DNA of 64,000 nucleotides from Larix kaempferi (GCA_027924585.1 BSBM01000643.1:17842501-17906500); one strand, 5' to 3'. Positions 34,510 to 47,203 are shown, counted from the stretch's first letter. Translations and numbers: made by a program. The notes: generated by a model from the sequence alone, not told the origin.

Positions 34510-34905
34510 CTTTCATGTACCTTTTGAATCGAGGTCCAAGGACAATCCAGTCCTACCATGTACCTTTTGAACCGAGGTCCAGGGAGGATCCAATCCTATC
34601 ATGTACCTTTTGAATCGAGGTCCAAGGACGATCCAGTCCTATCATGTACCTTTTGAACCGAGGTCCAGGGACGATCCAGTCCTACCATGTACCTTTTGAA
34701 CTGAGGTCCAGGGACGATCCAATCCTATCATGTACTTTTTGAACCGAGGTCCAAGGACGATCCAGTCCTATCATGTACCTTTTGAACTGAGGTCCAGGGA
34801 CGATCCAGTCCTACCATGTACCTTTTGAACTGAGGTCCAAGGATGATCCAGTCCTATCATGTACCTTTTGAATTGAGGTCCAGGGACGATACAGTCCTAT
34901 CATTC
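34510..34905. repeat. 43-bp tandem array
   Basis: Nine units of TGTACCTTTTGAA-CGAGGTCCA-GGACGATCCAGTCCTA, unit starts every 43 bp from 34517 to 34861. Confidence 0.88.
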
Positions 34906-34914
34906 AATTCTCGG

Positions 34915-35280
34915 AGACCTCATGTTTATGGCTCAATTCAAGGAACCGAAGTCTGAGGACAATCCAATCCCCTACTTGTTCATTCAGGACTTTATTTTCG
35001 GAGACATCTTTTCTACGGCTCAACTCAAAGGACCAAAGTCCGAGAACGATCCAATCCCCTACCTATTTATTCAGGACTTTATTTTCGGAGACATCTTGTC
35101 TATGGCTCAATTCAAAGGACCAAAGTTCGAGGACGATCCAATTCCCTACCTGTTCATTCAGGACTTTATTTTCGGAGACATCTTGTCTACGGCTCAATTC
35201 AAAGGACCAAAGTCCGAGGACGATCCAATCCCCTACCTGTTCATTCAGGACTTTATTTTCGGAGACATCTTGTAGTCTTC
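34915..35280. repeat. 87-bp tandem array
   Basis: Just over four units carrying TTCAGGACTTTATTTTCGGA and GACGATCCAATCCCCTACC. The unit length is a multiple of three, which explains repetitive ORFs on both strands (34922-35275, 35063-35302); no gene inferred. Confidence 0.88.
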
Positions 35281-36458
35281 TTATGTAAGGCCTTAGCCTC
35301 AACTCTCCCTGAAACTTGATCTGGAGCTTGATTAGGGTTTGCTAGAGAAACCCTAAAAATTTAATCTTTGACTTTCACACTTCTAAATGGATGGAAGGAT
35401 GTGTCTTGCTGAGCTGATCAAACTAGCATACTTCAATTATGAAATCTCCAAAATTTGACCCCTCAAAATTGCCTTCGAAACTTCTGGATCTTCTGGACAG
35501 GATCCCAAACTAGGGTTTGATGAAGCCCACCCTTCTGCCCAATCAAAAGGTCTGATCTAAGGCTCTAAACTCTTTTTTTTTTAGGAACTTCCAGCCATGG
35601 TCACAGACTTCAAAAATTCCAACTTTTGTTGAAGCCCCAATTTTCCATCGTTCTGATGAAAATCCCAAACTGGGGTTTGATCAAACAGAATCTTCTACCC
35701 AACCAAAAAATTTGATCTTGGTCTCTAAATTTTGATTTTCCTCAGTAGCATTCAGCCATGGACTCCGATTCCAAAATTCTAACTTTCTTCGAAACCCTAA
35801 ATTTCGGAAGCCATGAATGAAGGAGCTCAAAAAATAATTTTGTTTTGACAGAAATATGTACCTAATTGTTTCTGCTGGAACTCCAAAATTTTTGATCCAT
35901 AGGGTCTGAAACATTTTTTTGTGGTATCCTGACCTTTCATATTTCCATCCCGATAGGTCTGACCTCAATTGGATTTTCTGAGAGAGAGTTATGCCAAGTG
36001 TCGCAACGTGACCTATTTATGGGATAAAACAGGAGAGCGAACTTGTACGGCGTGCCACGTGTCACTGGTTCAACTTCGGCCTCTAAAAATGTTTCCAGAG
36101 ATAGTACCGTCTGTGTACTACCTGTCACTTTTTATGAAATTTCCTTTGGAGCTTCCTAGCCCAAGTTATGACCTTTTTTCCAAGGTCACCTGATTATGAC
36201 TGAGATCTGGAAGAGGTAGAAACCCTAACGTGTACTGATCATAACTCACAAAGTACAACGAATCTAAGGTTTCCCTTTGGAAAAAAGGTACATGGGGATG
36301 TTATCTACGACCTGTAAACTTTTCCGATCCTGAACCTTCGCAAAAATGGATTTATAGCGAAAGTTCCACGATGACTAGGTTTTGCTATATAAAACCCAAA
36401 CGTTCAAATTGTCCCAAGTGAAGCAAGTGTCGTAATTGCCATACATTTCCTTCCTTTA

Positions 36459-36475
36459 GGTTTGCTCTGATACCA
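36459..36475 (-). other. Primer binding site, initiator Met tRNA
   Basis: Minus strand TGGTATCAGAGCAAACC begins exactly at the inner edge of the 5' LTR. It matches the 3' end of plant initiator Met tRNA, the usual primer for copia elements. Confidence 0.9.
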
Positions 36476-37082
36476 TGTTAAGATTTAATATGATAAGACA
36501 GAAAATAGCAACATTACATTCCATTTCACAATAATAGCATATATAGGATCAGTGAAGAAACAACAAGCACAGCAAAAACACAAGAGACACAGATTTATCC
36601 TGGGAAACCCTCATGCGGTAGAAAACCTAGCAAAGCTTCCTCAATATAGACGACCAACAATATACAAGGATGCAAACCAAAGACATGATCTCCTCCTCCA
36701 CCATAGTAGACCTCTCCTCCACAAGAGCGCTACATTCCAAGTGAGTGAAGTGTGTGTATAATGAGGAACACACCTCTTCTATTTATACACATCTCTGACT
36801 TGTACTTTATATTAACTAGGTCGGCCCCAACTTTACCACTGGGTTAAACACCCCACTACAACTGACTGGGCCGACCCCACTAGGGTGGTCTAACAACCCT
36901 TTGACCCACATAACACATACAGGGCCGACCCCCACTAGGGAAGTCTAATAACCCAAGTTACCACATTCTGACGAAGGAATAAACATCTTCGGATATACAA
37001 TAAGATCTTCACAGAGGAATGAAACATCTCCGGAATAATAGAGTACAAATATGATATTCTTAGAAGTTACAATATCTCAACA
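36476..37082 (-). repeat. 5' LTR (minus-strand element)
   Basis: 607 bp, TGTTAAGATT to ATCTCAACA on the plus strand, with intact TG/CA ends. Scattered substitutions relative to the 33093 LTR indicate some age. Confidence 0.92.
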
Positions 37083-37087
37083 GAGCT

Positions 37088-38130
37088 AAATCCGCTAATC
37101 CCTGCAACCTGTAGACTGCTTTCCTGTCCTCAATTTAACTTAACATTGGAATCTGAAGAAGTTCTTTGGAGTTCTCTCTGTAGACTACTTTCCTTTCCTC
37201 AATTTAACTTAACATTGGAATCTGAAGAAATTCTTTAGAACTTCCCTATGGATTTAGAGGAATTAATGAAAGGTAATCTCATAGCCACATGAGAGAATGT
37301 TCTGAGGGCAATGGCCGAACATCTAATTTGATAGTGTTGCATCCATTATTAGAACATCCAATTTAATAGTGTTGCATCAATTATAGAGCTACTCGTTTTG
37401 AACTACCTTCAACCATTTATTCAGTGGTAATATAGGAACCCATCCACATTGCTCAGCTCCAATTTAGAGTCAAAGTTATTGGCTACTGGGGCTGCATTTT
37501 TTGTTTTATCAATACTTTGCCTCTCCCCTTCTACAATGTTTGCCCTACTTCTCTTGTTCAAGAATGTCATATGATAGCACCTCGTTTTTATAGCTACTTA
37601 TGCAAATAACCATTTGATGTATGCATGCCCTATGTTTTAAACTTAATATGAAACTTATAAAAATTCAAGATCAGTGTACTTTGAGTTGAGTTGATGTATG
37701 CAGGCCCTATGGATATATTTGAATTTATGTTCATAAATTTTATGTAGATTATTAAGGACCTAAATGAGATATGAATTAATTCTATCTAAAAATGTGGATT
37801 ACAAGAATGAAATTGTGGATGAGAAATTAATATGAATTTATTCTAGGAAGATGTACTTGGCATAATTTTGTTTTTTGTTTTGTTTTTTATTTTTATTACT
37901 TTTTATAATTCCATAATTATATTTCGATAATTACTTTACACACATTGTCAAGTCTTTGTACTGTACTAATTAAGAAATAGATAACTTAATTTAGAAAAAA
38001 ATTAAAAAGATTTTTTATTTTTAAAAAAGATTTTATTTTAATAACAAAAAATTTAAAAACCTTGAAATATATAATTTAATTTAAAAAAAATTAAAATATT
38101 TCAATTTAATTTAAAAAAAATTATTTTTAG
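37088..38130 (+). other. Flank of the retrotransposon, no gene; small tandem repeat
   Basis: A 67-bp unit (GTAGACT-CTTTCCT, CTCAATTTAACTTAACATTG) is duplicated at 37115-37181 and 37182-37248. This is the DNA downstream of the lectin pseudogene before the retrotransposon inserted. One frame reads QFNLTLESEE twice, but no gene can be assigned. Confidence 0.5.
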
Positions 38131-38520
38131 AAAAAATTATTTTAATTACAAAAAATTTAAAAACCTTTGATAACATTGGTTTTAATTTTGTTTTAGAAAA
38201 AAATATTTTAATAACAAAATCTTTAAAAAGCTTTGGTTTGGTTTAAATTTTGTTTTCGAAAAAATTATTTTAATAACAAAAATTTTAAAAAGCTTTGGTT
38301 TGGTTTAAATTTTGTTTTAGAAAAAATTATTTTAATAACAAAAAATTTAAAAACTTTTGTTAACATTGGTTTTAATTTTGTTTTAAAAAAAAAATATTTT
38401 AATAACAAAAAATTTTAAAAAGCTTTGGTTTGGTTTTAATTTTGTTTTAGAAAAAATTATTTTAATGACAAATCTTTTAAAAACCTTTGTTAACATTGGT
38501 TTTAATTTTGTTTAAAAAAA
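38130..38520. repeat. ~60-bp AT-rich tandem array
   Basis: Six to seven diverged units containing AACATTGGTTTTAATTTTG or GCTTTGGTTTGGTTT, followed by AGAAAAAATTATTTTAATAA. The small ORF at 38233-38418 is a product of the array. Confidence 0.8.
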
Positions 38521-39969
38521 TTAAAAAGAAAATTTCGCAGGGATTAATAACTATTTTCTTACTTGAAACCTATTTTTGACTATTTTACCATTATAATCTG
38601 TGTGAAGTAGAGATTAATAACTATTTTCTTAGTTGAAACCTATTTTTGACTATTTTACCGAATCTAGTTAACTAATAGATCGCCCAAAATACAGAGATAT
38701 TTCTAGATCACGGGATATCATGGCCAAAAATATTTCAGTGAATTATTTAACATCGAAGATTTCGATTTATTTACCCGATTACATTTTATTTTCTTTCATT
38801 GATTTATTGTATAACAATATTTTTTTGCATACAAAATGTTGTCTACATTATTGTGGGGAGTAGAAAATTAGGATTTATGGTCTGGATGTGTGAAAAGTTG
38901 TATATCTTACATTGGATCGCGTTTGACATCGATTAGACGGTGAAATGGAAAAATTATGAAATAAATTCATTAAAACATTTTTTTTTATATATCCTTTGGA
39001 TTGTGATGGAAAATTTTGAAATAAATTGTGGAGAATATCTAATAGTAGATTAAACAAAAATTTAGATAAATATTTTATGTTGTAAAAAACTATTTAAAAC
39101 CTACAAATTACCATGAAATGTTATGAACTATTATAATAGAACATACAAATAAATAATGTGTAATAGGTTTTAAAAATGTTTATCTAGTTGTAATATAATA
39201 GAGTTGTGTAGTTTCTAAAATGTGTTGTAATGGCGAAGGTGGGGACATGTGCAGTAGGTTTTAAAAATGTTTATCTAGTTGTAACATACTAGAGTAGTGT
39301 AGTGTCTAAAATGTGGTTTAATGGTGAAGGTGAGGATATAAGAAGGAACAATGGTGAAGATGGAGACATAAGAAGGAATAAAAAAATCGAAAAAAAATCA
39401 TTATGACTTTATAAAATGCTTAAAAATAAAAAGTTAAAGGTCAAAATATTAAATGAAAAGATAAGAATTTTTGTAAAAATTCTAGTTAATTTAAACAATT
39501 TCCTAAACATTGAAACTTGGCCTGGACCAAATATCTTAAAAAAACCCAACACCTAATATGATCATGGATCTTGTAAGATGTTTTCGTTTGGAAAGAATGC
39601 AATGAATTTTTCAATTATTCGGTATAATGATCTTTCTAATACTATTAAGGTTTTGTGAAATATAAAACTATGTTGTTTTAATAATAATTAAAGATTCAAT
39701 TTATTTGAGAAGTTTTTTGCAATTAAAAGCTTATAGAATGTGTTGGATTTTTTCTAAAAGCAAACTAGGTTTACGATTTTACTTCTGTATTTTAACAGTT
39801 GAAACGCTAAGTAATATTGTTTAGAATATAGGGTACATCCTGTAATTTTGACTACCTGATTTATTTATAATATGAGTTCTGTTATAAAAGAAACTACCTT
39901 ACTGTACATGAAATAGATTAGTTTATTAAAACAGATCTCTATGATACATTTTCCATCTATGTTAAAAGA
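38521..39969. other. AT-rich spacer, no gene
   Basis: Contains two local duplications: ATTAATAACTATTTTCTTA...TTTTTGACTATTTTACC at 38543 and 38610, and an ~88-bp pair (TAGGTTTTAAAAATGTTTAT, TCTAAAATGTG) at about 39165-39335. Confidence 0.5.
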
Positions 39970-41017
39970 TCCTTCTAATCTACTCCTAAATAACTTCTTT
40001 GTACTAGACTACAATACATAAAATATGTGGAAAAATACAGAGAAGTATTTCTACTCTATCATTTACCATTTAACACGTTCAGAAATATTCGTTCAGTTCT
40101 AAACTTAATAGATAAATGGACTTTCAGCTTAGATAAAATGATATAAATTTTTAAAAATATTTACTTAACAGTTCAAGAGATATCTAAGTTTTTAAGCAGA
40201 AAACTGATAACATAATATAAGCATTTCTTCAGTAAATAGTTGGACGGAATGTAAATAAGATAACACAATTAGAACCTGATAACTATAGAAGAGACAAACA
40301 ACCAAAGGAGCCCGTTCCACCCAAGCTTTTCCTGAAGACAGCTAATTTATTTGCCTTAGGACCCCCGAGCATGTTCACTGAACCACTAGCATGAAGATGT
40401 TGTATGGAGATATGGAATAAATTCCCTTGCAACTCAGCAGTAGTACTTGACAGTAATACTTCTGCCTTTAGCAATATTGAACTCAGCAATGTGGCTGCAC
40501 TAGTTTAGAATGCAGTCTTAACTCACTCAATCACTTCTAACCTTTCCCTCATCGAATCTCTTTTGCTCTCTTGTCTTTCTCTTTCATAAATTTTCACAAG
40601 GTAAGAACTAAACAACTTCCTACTAAATTCGATGGGTAGATAAAACATGCCTAGGTCTTTGGTTAGCTATCTTTAGTTAATGAGCCACCTTGTCAGTTCC
40701 ACTTTCTTGGGGAACATGACCATAAAATTAGGGAAGTTGCCCCCTACAACTGTTAGAAGTGATTTGAGGATGCTTCCAAGTGTTAGTTTGCTCTCCACCC
40801 CAGTCCATTCCTCCTAATGGGTCAGTGAACACTCATTCAATAGTCTCCTTTGGATATTTGTCTCCTCTTTTATTTATAAATAATAAAATATTCAGAGTAA
40901 TTAATTACAGTCATCGTTGACCCCACTTGGTCAATAAACATAAAACTTTAAAATAACATAAAACATAATATTTTTCTGACAACATAAAATGTTCAGAATT
41001 TGGGTATGTGACAAACA
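39970..41017 (-). repeat. Chromovirus 3' LTR
   Basis: Minus strand begins TGTTTGTCACATACCC right after the polypurine tract. It includes a TATA-like ATTTATAAATAAAAG near 40880 and matches 1-960 along its length. The outer limit near 39970 is estimated from that match. The minus ORF at 40283-40489 is LTR sequence. Confidence 0.7.
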
Positions 41018-41030
41018 CCCCCTCTTAAAT
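41018..41030 (-). other. Polypurine tract
   Basis: Minus strand AATTTAAGAGGGGG immediately before the LTR TG. Confidence 0.8.
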
Positions 41031-41054
41031 TCAACATCGTCCTCGATGTTGCTT

Positions 41055-41859
41055 TATTCATCATTCTCTAATTTTTCCTAGAATAGATTTGGATATGCCA
41101 CCTGTATATTACTTTCCAACTCCCAAGTTGCTTCATCTGGACTAAGGTACTTCCACTGCACCTTTACCTATCCAATGGTATGATTACGAAGCAAAATTTT
41201 CCTCTTTTCAAGGATACAATCCTGTTCCACCAGAAAATCTCCTTCTGGTTCCACCTGTACATCATTCCAATTAATCACATGAGTAGCATCATGGACATAT
41301 TTTTTCAAAAGAGAGATGTGAAATACATTATGTACTTTAAGATTTGGTGGCAAGACCAACTGATATGCCACTGGTCCTACCCTGGATAGTATTTGAAAAG
41401 GTCCACAATACCTTGGTGCTAGTTTATCACAGCTTCCTAACTTTAAGGAGCTCTTTTTGGGTTTTACCTTGAGGAACACATGTTCACCAACCTGAAACTC
41501 TTTTTGAGTTCTTTTGAGATCTGTATGACTTTTCTGTCTATCTTGTGCAGTTTTCAAATTGCCTTGAACCTGTTTCACAATTAGTTCCATTTCTTATAAT
41601 AACTCAGGTACTCACATTAACCTGTCAACTGGATTACTCCATGAAATAGGAGTATTACATTTTCTGCCATATAAAATTTCAAATGGATTGAGTTTTGCTG
41701 AAGCTTGGTAAAGATTATTATACGCAAACTCACCAAGATGTAAATATTCCTCCCATTTACCTCGCTAATATCTAACATACATTCTTAACATATCTTCAAG
41801 AATCTGATTGACTCTTTCGGTCTGCCCATCTGTTTGTGGATGAAATGTTGTACTCTAAC
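41055..41859 (-). pseudogene. Chromovirus integrase C-terminal half plus chromodomain
   Basis: Starts within the integrase core at STTFHPQTDGQTERVNQ, then GEFAYNN and the FEILYGRKC motif. The zinc-free C-terminal region follows ([18 protein letters not shown], then [20 protein letters not shown] and [13 protein letters not shown]). A C-terminal chromodomain with Q-W-K-x-x-S-P-D-E-A-T-W-E follows and ends ...YPNLF. Chromodomains in this position can target integration to heterochromatin. Several in-frame stops (in the MYVRY, VDRLM and VPELL stretches, and just before the chromodomain) make it non-functional. The longest open part is 41168-41590. Confidence 0.9.
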
Positions 41860-42338
41860 ATTTTTAAATATTTTTAAACTTATTAAGTTTTAAAACTATT
41901 TTTTCTTTCTTTCAAATAACATTATTTTTTAATCATTTCTAACAAAAATATACTATTTTAAAAAAGCTAATTAGTTAAGCCATTTTATTTCCAAACAATA
42001 TACCCATTTTAAAATATATACAATTAAATCTTCTAATTTCAGTTATGACTAGTAACTACAAACAAAATAGCTATGATGTATATGCAGTGTGGATAAAAGT
42101 CCCTCCAATGTCTATGATATTTGGATATATCGACACAAGTAAATCAATATCCCACACTTTTTTAGGTCATAATATAGTTTGGTTTGATATTTAGATAAAT
42201 CGACACAAACAAATCAATATTTCACATTTTTTAAAGTTATTTAATATATAGCTGTAGCTAAGATAAGAACATACTCTCATAGTGAAATAAGGCATTGAAC
42301 AATTCTTAAAACACCATGGGTGGAAATAATGTCATCTT

Positions 42339-42512
42339 TGTGAATCTATGAGCGTTGAAGATGAAAATCACTTTCTCTTAGAGTGCCATGCGTACACCCA
42401 CATTAGTTCAAAGTTTCTTAATCTTTTCTACAATACAAACCCCCCTAACCTTCTAACATGTCAAAACTATAGTGACCTAGGAATACTTCTTTCTAGATTT
42501 TTGAGCATATGA
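42339..42512 (+). pseudogene. LINE ORF2 C-terminal remnant (copy B)
   Basis: Same 57-codon remnant as 6915-7088 (CESMSVEDENHFLLECHAY), with a few substitutions and the same terminal TGA. Confidence 0.55.
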
Positions 42513-43047
42513 ATCAAATTTATAGCAATCCAAATAATTCCCTCTTTTCTCATAAGATCCTATAGACCAAATTAGTTTTAATGGATGTTAATCATCATAG
42601 TCATTATCGACATTATGACAATATATATTTTTCAGTAACTCAAAGTGAAGTGGATGATTATTTCTATGGACACTAGTAATCCAAAATCTTCTTTTGTGGT
42701 AGCTAAAATGTCTTGGAATTCACTAGCTTCCTTTTTGTTTTACCAAGGCTTTCATGGTCATAATTTCAACATGCCTTTAAACAATATATCTATAGTTTTT
42801 GCATTCTCTCCTTAATCTAGTTGATAAAGATAGTTAAAATAAACGAGTTATACCTAGTAAATTAAAAGACATGCCATGTTTAATGTTTTCTATTCCTTCC
42901 ATCATTTCTGAAATTGTAATTTTAATATTTTTAATTTATTAAATGTTTTCTACTCCTATCATTTCTGAAATTGTAATTTTAATATTTTTAATTGATTAAA
43001 TGAAAAATTGAATTGCAATTTCAAAACACATAATTAATTACACTTGA

Positions 43048-43662
43048 ATGAACTTCATTCTTGCTGGCCGGGACACTACATCCGTTGCGCTCTCCTGGTT
43101 CTTCTGGCTGCTTATTCAACATCCAACCGTGGAAGAAAACATTTTGTCTGAATTACGGCAGATCAGCAGACGAGGATCGAATCCCACTGGGTTTACGGTA
43201 GATGATTTGAAAGAGATGCAGTACTTGCAGGCTGCGCTATCTGAAACCTTAAGGCTATATCCGTCGCTCCCTATAAACTATAAAGAAGTGATACAAGACC
43301 AGGTATTGCCCGACTGGTCACAATTGAAAAAGGGAACAAATCTCATATTTCCAATATACTTCATGGGAAGGATGGAGAATATCTGGGGAGCAGACTGCAG
43401 GGAATTCAAGCCCGAGAGATGGCTGCGAGAGGGCTTGTTTGTGCCGGAATGTGGCTATAAATACCCAGTGTTCAATGCAGGGCCAACAGTTTGCCTGGGA
43501 AAGGATTTCACTCATTTGGTTATGAAATGGGTGGCAGCGTCTCTTGTTTATCGATATCGTCTGAAAAAGGTGAAGGATGTGATGGCCGAACCTAAGCTAG
43601 GAATAAATCTGTTCATGAAGACTGGGTTGGTGGTCACCCTGTATCCACGATCAGAAATATAG
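43048..43662 (+). pseudogene. CYP86-clan P450 C-terminal part, heme loop present (copy B)
   Basis: 204 codons from MNFILAGRDTTSVALSWFF. It has the I-helix AGRDTT, the K-helix SETLR, EFKPERW, and the complete Cys loop FNAGPTVCLGKDF, then a C-terminal beta region ending PRSEI. The family loop normally has Arg where this has Thr (F-x-x-G-P-R-x-C). CYP86-type enzymes omega-hydroxylate fatty acids. The sequence is open but lacks the first ~300 residues, and no upstream exon is visible in the 1.2 kb before it, which holds a LINE remnant and the gypsy fragment. No splice acceptor is evident at its start. So a truncated gene copy, better preserved than copy A. Confidence 0.88.
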
Positions 43663-46214
43663 CCACAGGATGTTGAGATACTATGGAAAAAGGGTCAATG
43701 TCGAGTTATCCTCTGGTATGTTATTATTATGATATGTTACATTAGTACAGTTACTTAATTGGTAGGTTACAAATTAGGTATTACAAATTGTGGTTATTTG
43801 TTTAGAATTTGGAATTAAAAAAACTTTAGCATTTTGTAAATCATTTAGAAAGATAATTCTTCCTATTCAATCTTAAATTGTAAAATATAAACATTATTTA
43901 GAATTATGTACGTACTTTGTTATTGAAATAAAATGAACAAATTCCATATCATCAGAATTTAATAAAAAACATTCCGACAATGTCTAATACATTGGTGGGA
44001 ATAAGTATTCAGGTCTAGTAAACATTCCGACAATGTCTAATACATTGGTGGGAATAAGTATTTAGGTCTGGTTTGTTATATTACATGAAGTGTGAAAGTT
44101 ATCAAGCAACTTAGAAGCTAGTATGCTTCATGTGTCCATATATTTTTATGAGGGAAATATATGTAAAGTGGATTTAGTAAGGAAATATGAGCATGTCCAT
44201 ATATTTTTATGAGGGAAATATATGTAAAGTGGATTTAGTAAGGAAATATGAGCATGGCTATAAAGTTTTGAGATAGTAATATGAGGTGTATACATGTTGA
44301 TTTATCCTTAATATAATCAATGAAGTGTACTGTGTTTTACTTATCAATATAGATCCATCTTAAACCGGTATCTATCAAGCACTGAGAGGGATCCAATTTT
44401 TTTAAATTTAAACTCAAGAAATTTGATCTCTTTTGATTGATAGATCTAGGTTTAAGCTTTAAGTTTTTTATTTTATAAACGAACATCTATTTTTTAATTA
44501 CTTTTCATAATATTTTATTTTATGAACCAACATGGATTTTTTTTAAATACTTTCCATAATTTTTTATTTTATGAGCCGACGTGAATTTTTTTAATTATTT
44601 TGTTAGTAACAAACGTTACATCACAAACATTACAACATCTCCCCCATCTCAATTCGAGTTCATATTCACTCTCTCTTCTCTATTCTCATTCTACTATCTT
44701 TCTCTTAATGTCATGTAAAAGTGTGATGGCGCACTTCTAGTTGCATATAGTCAAAGGAGGATTTTTATTTAGAAATTATGGATATTTTAGATGCTGCCAC
44801 TTTAATAGACATATCATGAGAGCCATAGCTAGAAATACCAAGTACTTCATGTAATATTTCCAATTAAAATTGAGATTCGAGACATTTCCCTCATGGTATT
44901 TTCATGGTGATTTTGGGATGATATTGTATCTGTTTGATATCATATTTCTGAGATTTTTGTCTATGTTGTGAGCTACATATGGAGTTAAATTGATGTCCCA
45001 AATAATGCATGCAGACCCCTAAAGTATTATTAGAGTTTTTGACATAAATTCAAGGCCCCCTGTCTACGTTTTCTTCAAAATTACATGCCCTATAAGCCGT
45101 TGATTGTTGGATGACCTATTTGAACCTAAAACCTGATACAGTGATGCACATATGTTGTACTTGATGTCCCCTAACAGATCCAATTCTCATATCGAATATT
45201 AGTGAACTCCATACAGTGTTTGGAAGGGAAACTAGTGGTATACCTAGGGGGGATTTTCACCAATCCAATTGACTAGTTTTGCTCCAAATATTCTATCCTT
45301 GAAAATTGCCTACCATGGATGTTTATAGCAGGTGTTTGGGTTTCTAGTGATTGTATTAAAGTGTCCTATACCCTCCAAAGTCCCTCCTTGCACGATTCGA
45401 AAACATTTACACACTACAACTAGAGTTCATGCTAATCACTATACCTGTATTTAATGCAGATGGTTAATGATGGGGCCTATGAATCCAAGCTCAATTTTCT
45501 ATATTACCCACCCCTCTTTCCTTTTAGAAATAAAACATTCTAAGGAAAGTAATTATCCATAACAATATGAAGAACATTTGGATTGCCTCTTTCACCATTA
45601 TCAACAAATTAACGTGTTCTTGACGAGTAGTTGAAGGTTTAGTAGAAACAAATGAAAGCAAATAGAAACAGAAATAATTTATGCTGGCATATTAGTCAGT
45701 TGGTACCTAAATATTGTCTCTTTCGATCTTCTCTTCTATTTCTTATGCATCTTCCAATATCTTATAGTTTTGTTTTTTTCCATCCTTATTATGATTGCAG
45801 TGGGTACAATGCCCTTGAAAAGCAAGCACAAGAAATATTTGTTATTTTTCCTTTATTAAATTGACTTCTGCATCTTCCAATATGTTATAGTTTGGTTTTT
45901 TTCCATCCTTATTATGATTGCAGTGGGTACAATGCCCTTGAAAAGCAAGTAGAAGAAATATATGTTATTTTTCCTTTATTAAATTGATAGGGATGCCATT
46001 GGGGAACTTCCTTAGCTTATTCTCAGGATTTTACTAAGCTAAACAATGCCTTATTTGCTCATATACACCAAGGCAGAATTGAGAAAGAATTATAGCTATA
46101 TAAACACATATTCTATTGAAACTATTATCATATTGTCAAGCTGTAGAGTAAACAATAAATAAAAATTGGCTTTGAGTTCAAATCTGAAAGGTGTGGCTTG
46201 GTTTGTGACAAGCC

Positions 46215-47110
46215 ATGGAGTCCTATAGTGCTCTTTGTCGTTTGATTTTGCTGTGTTTGATTGGGGTAAGTGAAGAGAAGTTCTTTGCACTACCTTGCAA
46301 TTGGAAAGTGGCTACCAATAACTACAGCCTCCCTAGGTGCAACATCATGCATGTGCCCTTTAGAGCAGTCATAGATGGGAATGAGAAAGCTATTGTTAGT
46401 GAGAATGACATATTTAGGTTGGGATTCATTGACTTAAATTCTTCTGGAAAATTCGTTATGTGTGTTGTAATAGGATTGAATATTACCTTGGTTCTGGCCA
46501 TGGAGGTTTGGACAGTAAACATAAACAGGATGGTGGCAGAATGTGCTTGAGAGTCATCTGAACCTCGTACTGGAAGACTCAGATGAAACCATGGTCTGGA
46601 GTATCGGTTCTGGTAAATGTAAAGGCATTTTAATGGTGAAGAATGGTAATTTTCAGATCCATAATACCACAAATATTTCTGTTGTGTTCGAGGGTTCGAA
46701 TCTTGTGTCGTTATGATCCTCAAATACCTTTGGACAGGTTTAAAAAATAGAGATTTCTATGCAGGATATGTCTTTGTAGAAGCTTAAGTTTGGTATGGAT
46801 TTATATTGAATGTGTTACATATCTTGCAAAACCTTCTTTCAAAATCTTTGGCGATAAGAGACATTGGCAAGTTAGAGATTTCAGATATTTCCATGTCTAT
46901 GAAGTCACAGAACAACTCAAAGTGGAATTGGCATAACACCACAAAGAGATGCCTTAGCAGATTACTCTAATCCAGGTAGGGTTTCATATGCCTTGCTTTA
47001 CTTACCATTGGACTAATAACAAAATTGGACCTAATGGAATATATAGACAATCATCCAACGCATTGATTACTTTGATATACCTCAAAAAGGTTGTGTGTTT
47101 TTTTCTTCAG
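46215..47110 (+). pseudogene. Bulb-type lectin-domain protein, degenerate (copy B)
   Basis: Starts MESYSALCRLILLCLIGVS, a plausible signal peptide that is intact here but broken in copy A. Then FFALPCNWKVATNN, DIFRLGFIDLNSSGKFVMCV and EVWTVNINRMVAECA to the stop at 46548. A +1 shift continues with the D-S-D-E-T-M-V-W-S and KNGNFQIHNTTNIS segments, as in copy A. Since the frameshift is shared, the gene was already dead before duplication. Related to secreted or receptor-type mannose-binding lectins. Confidence 0.7.
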
Positions 47111-47203
47111 CTTCACTTCTTAATGTGTTCTCTTCTTTGTTTTTTCTATCCCTATTTGAAGTGAGCGTTCTTCATAGCCACAAACTGTCTTAAATGAGGA
47201 GCT

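Larger units (their letters stand above)
33093..37082 (-). mobile_element. Non-autonomous LTR retrotransposon (pol-less, copia-related)
   Basis: Full structure on the minus strand. Two 607-bp LTRs (33093-33699 and 36476-37082), flanked by a perfect 5-bp target-site duplication GAGCT (33088-33092 and 37083-37087). The PBS complements initiator Met tRNA and a polypurine tract adjoins the 3' LTR. The 2,776-bp interior has no gag or pol; it holds an untranslated leader and three tandem-repeat arrays. LTR phrases (GGGTTATTAGAC, CCACCCTAGTGGGGTCGGCC) and the leader match the autonomous copia element at 52534-61235, so this is its pol-deleted relative (LARD/TRIM-like). Insertion into copy A DNA predates the duplication, since copy B shares its 3' LTR and left TSD. 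Confidence 0.92.
39970..41859 (-). mobile_element. Ty3/gypsy chromovirus, 3' part
   Basis: On the minus strand: end of integrase, chromodomain, polypurine tract, LTR. It is cut off at 41859, within the integrase core, exactly where duplication copy B starts. The LTR matches the fragment at 1-960. Gag, protease, RT and the other LTR are missing from the window. Confidence 0.88.

Noticed and set aside
33905-34905. CRISPR-like appearance of short regular repeats
   Set aside because: Units are contiguous with no unique spacers; eukaryotic tandem array inside an LTR element.
34922-35275. 117-codon repetitive ORF and its antisense partner
   Set aside because: 87-bp repeat unit keeps frames open on both strands; no conserved domain or start context.
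40283-40489. 68-codon minus-strand ORF near 40.3 kb
   Set aside because: Lies in the chromovirus LTR and aligns with LTR sequence at 500-680.
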